Shown here: piece by piece, positions 13,580-18,912 of the stretch | Position numbering within the stretch: the first letter of the stretch is position 1 | How the letters are laid out: every line of letters begins with the position of its first letter | Assembly: GCA_029573975.1 (NCBI GenBank) | Contig: JAKQBU010000155.1 | Location: 1 to 18,912, forward strand | Origin: Planctomycetota bacterium | GTDB taxonomy: Bacteria; Planctomycetota; Phycisphaerae; Sedimentisphaerales; SM23-30 | Length of the DNA: 18,912 bases | Reading direction: 5' to 3' | Made by a program: the position numbers and the translations under genes | The notes under the pieces: generated by a model | What the model was told of the DNA's origin: nothing | Databases searched by the model: none | What the model saw: only the letters and a program-made list of their open reading frames with translations

Positions 13580-15382
13580 TCACTTTTGTTCCGGCCCCTT
13601 CCGCCGAATCTCCAGATAGACATCCTCCAACTGCTTGGCATCCACACCCGCCGGCGCCTCACACAGCAGGCACTGCCCCTTCTGCGTCTTCGGAAACGCG
13701 ATTACATCCCGGATATTATCCGTGCCCGTCAGCAGCATGATCAGCCGGTCCAGCCCCCAGGCAATCCCGCCGTGCGGAGGCGTCCCGTATTGCAGCGCCT
13801 TTAGGAAGAACCCGAACCGCTCCTCCGCCTGCTCCCGCCTGATGCCCAGCAGATCGAAAATTTTCGCCTGCAGCTCCGGCTGGTGAATACGAACGCTCCC
13901 GCCGGCCACCTCGTTGCCGTTCAGCACAATATCATACGCCTGCGACCGCACCTGGTGCGGATCCTGATCCAGCAGCGGTATATCCTCCGGCAGCGGTGCG
14001 GTAAACGGATGATGCAGGCTGTCCCACCGGTTCTCGTCCTTATTGAACTCCATCAGCGGGAAATCAATCACCCACAGGAAATTATATTGATCGTCCCGCG
14101 CCAGCCCCAGCTCCGCCCCCAGCCGACACCGCAGCGGCGCCAAGGCCTTATTCACCGTCCCCTCATCCGCTGCCACCAGCAGTATCAAATCGTTCCGCTT
14201 CGCCCCGAACCGGCTGAGGATCGCCTGCCGCTGCTCCGGCGTGAAAAACTTCGCAATGCTGCTCATCAGCTCCAGGCCCGTCCCCTTCTCATCCGCCACC
14301 ACCTTCATCCACGCCAGACCCCGTGCCCCGTACTGACCCACAAAATCCGTGAATCCCTTCTCAATATCGCTCCGCGAATATTTCTCCCCGCCGCCCGGCG
14401 CGCACAGCCCTTTCACAATCCCCTTACTTTTGATCGCGTTCAAAAACACACCAAACTGGCACTGGGCGGCGATATCGGTAATATTCTTCAGACGCATCTC
14501 AAACCGTGTGTCCGGCCGGTCGATTCCATACTCATCCACCGCCTGCTGATAACCCATCCGCTGCAGCGGCAGCGGAATCTCCACCCCCAGGATCTCCTTG
14601 AAAACCAGCGCAAAACATTTCTCCGTCAGGTCCATAATATCGTACATGTCGATGAAACTCATCTCCACGTCGATTTGCGTAAATTCCACCTGCCGGTCCG
14701 CCCGCGCGTCCTCGTCCCGGAAACACCGGGCAATCTGGAAATACCGGTCCATCCCGCTCACCATCAAAATCTGCTTGAACAACTGCGGCGACTGCGGCAG
14801 CGCGTAAAACGAACCGGCCGACAGCCGCGACGGCACCAGAAAATCCCGCGCCCCTTCCGGCGTGCTCTTGGCCAGGATCGGCGTCTCAATCTCATAAAAA
14901 CCGTTCTCCTGGTGATACTTCCGCACCAGCGAGGTCACCCGGTTCCGCACCCGCATGATATGCTGCATCTGCGGCCGCCGCAAATCAATATACCGGTACT
15001 TTAGCCGCAGCTCCTCCCCGATCTTCTCCGTCGAATCAATCTCAAACGGCGGCGTCAGCGCCTTATTAAATATCTCCAGCTCCGATACCAAAATTTCGAT
15101 ATCCCCGGTAGGCATCTTCGGATTTTCCATCCCCGCCGCCCGGTGCCGAACCTTGCCCCGCGCCCCGATCACCCACTCCGTCCGCAGCGAACGCGCCTGC
15201 TCATGCATCTTCGGGTTATTCTCCGGATTGAATACCAACTGGGTCAGACCATTGCGGTCCCGCAAATCAATGAACACCACCCCGCCATGATCCCGGTACG
15301 ACTGCACCCACCCCGCCAACACCACTTCTCTGCCTTCGTCCTTCGCCCGCAACTCACCGCAATTGTTCGTCCGTTTCAGCAT
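13580..15382 (-). CDS. aspS: Aspartyl-tRNA synthetase, bacterial type
   Basis: The 600-residue class II synthetase has an N-terminal OB anticodon-binding domain (about 1-110), motif 2 FRDEDARADRQ (221-231) preceded by SPQLFKQILMVSG, an inserted bacterial GAD domain (about 290-420), and motif 3 GIAWGLDRL (539-547). It charges tRNA-Asp with aspartate in the cytoplasm. The anticodon loop reads SYRDHGG: histidine at position 32 rather than leucine, as in non-discriminating enzymes such as that of Pseudomonas aeruginosa, so it may also charge tRNA-Asn and need GatCAB. Full bacterial length, start ATG 15382, 29 bases after the phosphodiesterase gene. Coding DNA is much richer in G+C than the region before 11500. 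Confidence 0.97.
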   Translation of the reverse strand: MLKRTNNCGELRAKDEGREVVLAGWVQSYRDHGGVVFIDLRDRNGLTQLVFNPENNPKMHEQARSLRTEWVIGARGKVRHRAAGMENPKMPTGDIEILVSELEIFNKALTPPFEIDSTEKIGEELRLKYRYIDLRRPQMQHIMRVRNRVTSLVRKYHQENGFYEIETPILAKSTPEGARDFLVPSRLSAGSFYALPQSPQLFKQILMVSGMDRYFQIARCFRDEDARADRQVEFTQIDVEMSFIDMYDIMDLTEKCFALVFKEILGVEIPLPLQRMGYQQAVDEYGIDRPDTRFEMRLKNITDIAAQCQFGVFLNAIKSKGIVKGLCAPGGGEKYSRSDIEKGFTDFVGQYGARGLAWMKVVADEKGTGLELMSSIAKFFTPEQRQAILSRFGAKRNDLILLVAADEGTVNKALAPLRCRLGAELGLARDDQYNFLWVIDFPLMEFNKDENRWDSLHHPFTAPLPEDIPLLDQDPHQVRSQAYDIVLNGNEVAGGSVRIHQPELQAKIFDLLGIRREQAEERFGFFLKALQYGTPPHGGIAWGLDRLIMLLTGTDNIRDVIAFPKTQKGQCLLCEAPAGVDAKQLEDVYLEIRRKGPEQK

Positions 15383-15411
15383 AAACCGTTCTGCTTTCTC
15401 ACTAATGTTGT

Positions 15412-17004
15412 TTACTTTCTTTCCATCATCTCTTCTAACAAACTTCGTCCGTCAAACCGGTACTCGCCCAGTTTGCGGCTATCCAGCATCTCGATCACCG
15501 TCGGCGCCACATCCACCGTCCGCGCCGCCGGTATCATACCGCCCGGCTCGATCCCCGGACCCGAAAACACCATCGGCACCAGCATATCCGCCGCACCCGC
15601 ACTCCCGTGCCCACCCACATTGCTCCGGTCAAAATCCCACCCCTCCCGGGCAAACACCAGCAAATCCCCCGCCCGGTGCGAATCAAACACCTCCGCGATC
15701 TGCACCGGCAAATCCGGATACTCGCTCTCCACCGTCCCCGCCAGCCACTCCGCCCCGCTCCGAAAACCACCCTCCGGCTGGCCCATTGCGCGCAACGAAA
15801 TATCATAACCCAGCGGATCCTCCCCGTCAATAACCTCATAGCGATATTGCCTGGTATTTAAGCTCTCCCCCGCCGCCCTCCGCCGTTCAATCCGTCCCCT
15901 CCCCAGCCGGTTTTCCACCCACACCACGCCCTCACCGTCCGGATACGCCGTCAGACACACCGCCTCCTGACCCGCCAAAAACCGCGCAATCGGCCCGGCC
16001 TTTTCCGGTCCCCCCGCCGCCGACCAGTCCGCCCCGTTCCGCAGATACACCATCGCCCGCCGGAACCCCCCGTTCACCAGCACCGTGTCATACCCCCGGA
16101 AATACGCCGCCCGCTCCCCATAATTCTCAATCCGGCCCGGCCCCTGGCTGGCCACCCGCAGCCCAAATTCCCCCTCTATCAGTTCCGCGATATTAATATA
16201 GTTCTCTTTTTGGCATTGCGCCATCCCGTGATCCGACACCAGCGCCAGGTACGTTCGCTCCAGCAGCCCATTGGCCTCCAGCGCCGCCCCGATCCGCCCG
16301 ATCTGCTCATCCACATTCCGCAGCGACCGCCGGTATTCCGCTGATTCCGGCCCATACCGGTGCCCCATCTCATCCGTCGCCGGAAAATACGCAAAAATCA
16401 AATCCGGCCACCGCCTGGCCTCCCGCGCCATCTCCCCGATCAAATAAAACCGCTCCGCCGTCAGACAATCGATCTCCTCAATCTGATTGAAATACCACCG
16501 GATCCCCGACGATGCCCAGTTGTCAATCTTGCGATACACTCCCCGCCGCACCGGCGTCTGGATCGTCACGCTGAACTTGTCATCCAGTATCTCATACATC
16601 GTCGGGCACCGGTAATCCTCATCCACATCCCGGTACGTCTTAATCGTATTGTAATCCGCATAAAACAACCGCTTCCGGTCAAAAAACTTGTTCCCCAGCA
16701 CTCCATGATGGCCCGGCACCTGCCCCGTCGCCAAGCTGGTACTGATGGCATACGTAATCGACGGAACCGCCGTCACTCCATACTCCACGCTGCACCCCCG
16801 CTCCACCAGATACTTCGCAATCCCCGGCAGCTCCCCCCGCCCCAGCATCTCCCGATACACCTGCCGGTTCATCCCATCCACAAAAAATACCACCGCCATC
16901 CGCTCCGGCACCGCCACCGTATCATCAATCAGCAACACAGGCTTTAACCGCCCACAACCGGATGCGTATAACAAAAGAAAAAACCCTATATATAGTTTAC
17001 GCAT
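15412..17004 (-). CDS. Alkaline phosphatase superfamily phosphodiesterase, lipoprotein
   Basis: The 530-residue protein starts with a signal peptide ending in a lipobox-like YASGC (C17), so it is probably anchored to a membrane facing the periplasm. Catalytic and metal residues of the type I phosphodiesterase/nucleotide pyrophosphatase family are present: D43 (FFVDGMN), nucleophile T84 (PSITYAISTSLATG), D211 and H215 (TDEMGHRYG), D258 and H259 (VSDHGM) and H466 (GGHGSAG). It likely hydrolyses a phosphodiester or phosphonate in the envelope; substrate unknown. The ATG is six bases after the amidase stop, so the two are coupled, and aspS follows after 29 bases. Confidence 0.9.
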   Translation of the reverse strand: MRKLYIGFFLLLYASGCGRLKPVLLIDDTVAVPERMAVVFFVDGMNRQVYREMLGRGELPGIAKYLVERGCSVEYGVTAVPSITYAISTSLATGQVPGHHGVLGNKFFDRKRLFYADYNTIKTYRDVDEDYRCPTMYEILDDKFSVTIQTPVRRGVYRKIDNWASSGIRWYFNQIEEIDCLTAERFYLIGEMAREARRWPDLIFAYFPATDEMGHRYGPESAEYRRSLRNVDEQIGRIGAALEANGLLERTYLALVSDHGMAQCQKENYINIAELIEGEFGLRVASQGPGRIENYGERAAYFRGYDTVLVNGGFRRAMVYLRNGADWSAAGGPEKAGPIARFLAGQEAVCLTAYPDGEGVVWVENRLGRGRIERRRAAGESLNTRQYRYEVIDGEDPLGYDISLRAMGQPEGGFRSGAEWLAGTVESEYPDLPVQIAEVFDSHRAGDLLVFAREGWDFDRSNVGGHGSAGAADMLVPMVFSGPGIEPGGMIPAARTVDVAPTVIEMLDSRKLGEYRFDGRSLLEEMMERK

Positions 17005-17010
17005 CGCTTT

Positions 17011-17796
17011 TTACCGGTTGAAATACTTCAAAATCCCCTCAGCCAACACCTCCGCCACCTTCGTACGATAGTAAGGTGAATTCAGACGCTGGGCATCGCT
17101 ATAATTCGTCAGATACCCGCATTCTACCAGTACCGCCGGGCGGCTATGTTCTATCAATACCTTAAAATCCCCGTGCTGAATCCCCCTTACTTCAAAACCA
17201 TTCCGCTCAAAAGCATCCCGGATACAATGCGCTGCTCTGCGGCTGGCATCCGACGCCTGCCGACATATATACACCGTTGCCCCCGAAGTATCGCTATTTT
17301 TCGAGGCATCGGCATGAATCGATACAAACAGGTCCGCCCGTAGCCGCTCGGCTATCGCCGCCCGCTCTTCCAGCTCAATAAACCGGTTGTCCCGCCGCGT
17401 CGCTATCACATTGACCCCCTCCTGCTCCAGTTCGCTCATCACCTTCAGCCCTATATCCAGCACAATCTCCTTTTCCGGAAGTCGGGATACCCCATTGGCC
17501 GGAGCGCCCGGATCCTTACCTCCATGACCGGCATCGATCACCACCGTGGCATTCAAGACCGGCTCCCCCCGGATATTCGAAGGAACTGGAACAGGGACCG
17601 GGGCAGGAGTGGAATAACTCCGGCCTGCCTGGCTTTTGAGCGGAGGGATCGGGTACTCATACCCGCTGCCCGTCTGGGCCGCCGTCGGTTGGCTGCTGCC
17701 GGGAACGTTACAGCCGCCCACCCCCAACAACAATAATCCACTTGCTAATAAACCGATAAATAAAACCTTGCCTCCCCTCATACTGGGCATCATCAT
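17011..17796 (-). CDS. N-acetylmuramoyl-L-alanine amidase (Amidase_3), lipoprotein
   Basis: The 261-residue protein has a lipoprotein signal (hydrophobic 11-28, GVGGC with C29), a Pro/Ser-rich linker (about 30-80) and an Amidase_3 catalytic domain: VVIDAGHGGKDPGA (H91), PEKEIVLDIG (E108), FVSIHADAS (H161) and AVLVECGYLTN (catalytic E225). It is a zinc enzyme that cuts the amide between muramic acid and the stem peptide of peptidoglycan in the envelope, for wall remodelling or daughter-cell separation. Several ATGs lie together at the start (17796, 17793, 17790); the choice barely matters. It is directly upstream of the phosphodiesterase gene. A 145-bp inverted-repeat element lies in its 5' region. 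Confidence 0.95.
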   Translation of the reverse strand: MMMPSMRGGKVLFIGLLASGLLLLGVGGCNVPGSSQPTAAQTGSGYEYPIPPLKSQAGRSYSTPAPVPVPVPSNIRGEPVLNATVVIDAGHGGKDPGAPANGVSRLPEKEIVLDIGLKVMSELEQEGVNVIATRRDNRFIELEERAAIAERLRADLFVSIHADASKNSDTSGATVYICRQASDASRRAAHCIRDAFERNGFEVRGIQHGDFKVLIEHSRPAVLVECGYLTNYSDAQRLNSPYYRTKVAEVLAEGILKYFNR

Positions 17797-17817
17797 GATA
17801 CTACTTCGATTCCTTTC

Positions 17818-17962
17818 TTTAACCCGCCTATTTCACGGGATTTTGACACTTTTAATCCTAACTCCATTATTCAGTTTGTCTTATGGGATATCTTTCGCTT
17901 CGCCAATCTCAACAGTCTGTTTTCAGCTGAAAATCCAAAGGCTGTGAAATACGCGGGTTAAA
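17818..17962. repeat. 145-bp element with 19-bp terminal inverted repeats (MITE-like)
   Basis: TTTAACCCGCCTATTTCAC at 17818-17836 is repeated inverted at 17944-17962 with 18 of 19 matches, enclosing 107 non-coding bases. The size and ends fit a miniature inverted-repeat transposable element or IS remnant. I see no clear target duplication. Confidence 0.6.
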
Positions 17963-18200
17963 CATTGCTACTTATTATCGGATTATACCCAGTTTTCATA
18001 GAAAATTCCCCTCTTTCCTCCACAAATAATAACTTCGCTCTCCGGACCTGCCAGACCGAAACGCCTTCTGCCCGCTGCCTTCGGTTCAAACTCCCCTTTT
18101 TCGCTGCAATACAGACGGAACCGCCAAAAGCCGATATAGACATCCAAAAACGGCTTTGGCTCCCCAATAACAAAGGGTACAAGAGCTTTTGACGCTGGCG
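17963..18200. other. Non-coding stretch with terminal palindrome
   Basis: No supported gene between the inverted-repeat element and the 99-residue gene. A ribosome-site-like GGAGGAAAGAGG precedes a 13-codon frame (MKTGYNPIISSNV) on the minus strand, ending at 17958; it may be a leader peptide or chance. A palindrome TTGACGC-TG-GCGTCAA (18189-18204) overlaps the stop of the next gene. Confidence 0.4.
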
Positions 18201-18500
18201 TCAATACAGCGGGAAACCAAACTCATCGCCCACCCCCGACAGCACCGACTGACTATATCCCTCCACCATCACCGTTTTGGTATCCTCGTTAATAAACATG
18301 CACAGGCCGTGGATCGAGCAATGATCATACTTCATCCCTTTCCCTTCCACCTTACCCTGACAACGATACCCCTTATCCCGGGCGAACTTTTTGGCGTTGT
18401 GCAGATGGGTACTGTCGATCCGATGTTCCCCCTCCCCCAGCTTCTGATTTAATCCCGCTACCCGCCAGACCATGCTGAACTTCTTTCCTGATCTTTCCAT
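18201..18500 (-). CDS. Unrecognised 99-residue protein
   Basis: I do not recognise this family. The ATG at 18500 has AAAGGA seven bases upstream, supporting a real gene. The product starts MERSGKKFSMVWRVAGLNQK, has a basic middle rich in histidine, lysine and arginine (GEHRIDSTHLHNAKKFARDK) and two cysteines in YDHCSIHGLC that, with nearby histidines, could bind a metal. It has no signal peptide or membrane span. It lies between a STAS protein gene and the amidase, on the same strand. Its stop overlaps a 16-base palindrome. Confidence 0.6.
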   Translation of the reverse strand: MERSGKKFSMVWRVAGLNQKLGEGEHRIDSTHLHNAKKFARDKGYRCQGKVEGKGMKYDHCSIHGLCMFINEDTKTVMVEGYSQSVLSGVGDEFGFPLY

Positions 18501-18553
18501 AAGACCATCCTTTCCCAATACTACCGATTCTATCTCGTTCGAACGACGCAACC

Positions 18554-18637
18554 TGACCGAATGGTCATTTTTGAAACAGGCTGATGGACAAATGGTTGAA
18601 TAACTAGAAAAGTACGTACATGTGTTTACACGTACTT
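18554..18637. promoter_or_regulatory. Palindrome and hairpin between STAS gene and unknown gene
   Basis: TGACC-GAAT-GGTCA (18554-18567) lies about 55 bases upstream of the ATG at 18500 and could be an operator. AAGTACGT/ACGTACTT with a 12-base loop (18610-18637) is followed on the minus strand by TTTTC, a weak terminator candidate for the STAS gene about 100 bases upstream. Confidence 0.35.
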
Positions 18638-18733
18638 CGATAAGACCAGTTTACCCCAAAGCCCAGGCAATAGCAACCCCCATTTCTCCTCGCACCGCCC
18701 CCCCTCTGTCGCCCTCGATTCGTTCAAAACCCC

Positions 18734-18912
18734 TCAGATCACAGGGCACGGACTCTCCAGCCGCCGCAGCGCTTCGGGAATCCCCTCACAGATCTCGAAA
18801 AACGTGTCCAGCCGCGCCACCTTGAATATCACGTTGATATACCGGTCCTCCGGCGTATTGATTACCTTGCTTTTCACCCCGCAGATTAGAAAACGCCCCT
18901 GCCGCTGTTCGA
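18734..18912 (-). CDS. STAS-domain protein (anti-sigma factor antagonist-like), N-terminus beyond window
   Basis: The frame is open at the window edge and its stop is TGA 18734. The 59 visible residues (GRFLICGVKSKVINTPEDRY, NVIFKVARLDTFFEICEGIP, EALRRLE) fit the C-terminal half of a STAS domain: a beta strand, the loop that carries the phosphorylated Ser/Thr lies upstream out of view, then the LDTFFEI and EALRRL helix typical of SpoIIAA/RsbV relatives. Such proteins bind anti-sigma kinases when unphosphorylated. The missing half prevents checking the phosphosite, so a structural STAS protein is equally possible. Confidence 0.75.
   Translation of the reverse strand, partial: EQRQGRFLICGVKSKVINTPEDRYINVIFKVARLDTFFEICEGIPEALRRLESPCPVI

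Noticed and set aside
13279..13662. Minus frame overlapping the end of aspS
   Set aside because: It overlaps aspS in another frame, has no family pattern, and spans the probable terminator.
13883..15004. Long plus-strand open frame (373 codons) opposite aspS
   Set aside because: It is antisense to a certain synthetase gene, has an Arg/Pro/His-rich composition expected from reverse reading of G+C-rich codons, and no family resemblance.
16360..16947. Plus-strand open frame opposite the phosphodiesterase gene
   Set aside because: Same Arg/Pro/Ile-rich shadow composition and no ribosome site.
17983..18204. Minus frame of 73 codons starting TTG
   Set aside because: No ribosome site, no family, and start within a palindrome; possible but unsupported.
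1..18912. CRISPR arrays, tRNA or rRNA genes
   Set aside because: No regularly spaced direct repeats, and no tRNA- or rRNA-like segments were seen on either strand.

Overview
The window looks like part of a chromosome from a strict anaerobe. Evidence is two MinD/Mrp-type ATPases carrying ferredoxin clusters, three NifX-family cofactor proteins, a PAS sigma-54 activator and many small Cys-rich proteins. Two lipoprotein-type signal peptides, an H-D-G-G type aspartyl-tRNA synthetase and an rve-type transposase would fit a Planctomycetota-like bacterium, but a Firmicute or a deltaproteobacterium-like lineage cannot be excluded from sequence alone.

Region 1 (1-11510) is an anaerobe-specific metallocofactor island. 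It resembles the divergent orp (orange protein) operons of Desulfovibrio, which encode NifX-fold ORP, MinD ATPases and a sigma-54 regulator. On the minus strand, reading from 8518 down to 1, are: NifX-like protein, zinc-ribbon protein and DUF5320 protein; a hairpin-rich break; PPOX flavoprotein, PanD, unknown 85-aa protein and two 4Fe-4S MinD ATPases; NifX/ORP-like protein, PaaI thioesterase, MBL hydrolase, DUF169, DUF4405 membrane cytochrome-like protein, FmdB zinc ribbon, methyltransferase and a radical SAM protein cut by the window edge. On the plus strand are the sigma-54 activator (8712-10058), then a NifX protein, a DUF89 protein and a decayed J-domain gene.

The regulatory layout is the most interesting part. 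Two near-consensus sigma-54 promoters (8547-8531 minus; 10192-10208 plus) fire away from the regulator gene. The regulator is bracketed by two outward-facing copies of one 19-nt motif (8682-8664 minus; 10055-10073 plus), each centred about 126 bp from its promoter. A third palindrome (8631-8645) covers the -35 of a sigma-70-like promoter for the regulator, suggesting negative autoregulation.

Region 2 (about 11510-13540) is AT-richer and damaged: a J-domain remnant with in-frame TGA codons, an IS-type DDE transposase (12011-13087) and a probable bidirectional terminator.

Region 3 (13580-18912) is G+C-rich housekeeping DNA on the minus strand: a STAS-domain protein (cut by the edge), an unknown 99-aa protein, an amidase lipoprotein, an alkaline-phosphatase-superfamily lipoprotein and aspS. 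A 145-bp inverted-repeat element lies just upstream of the amidase.
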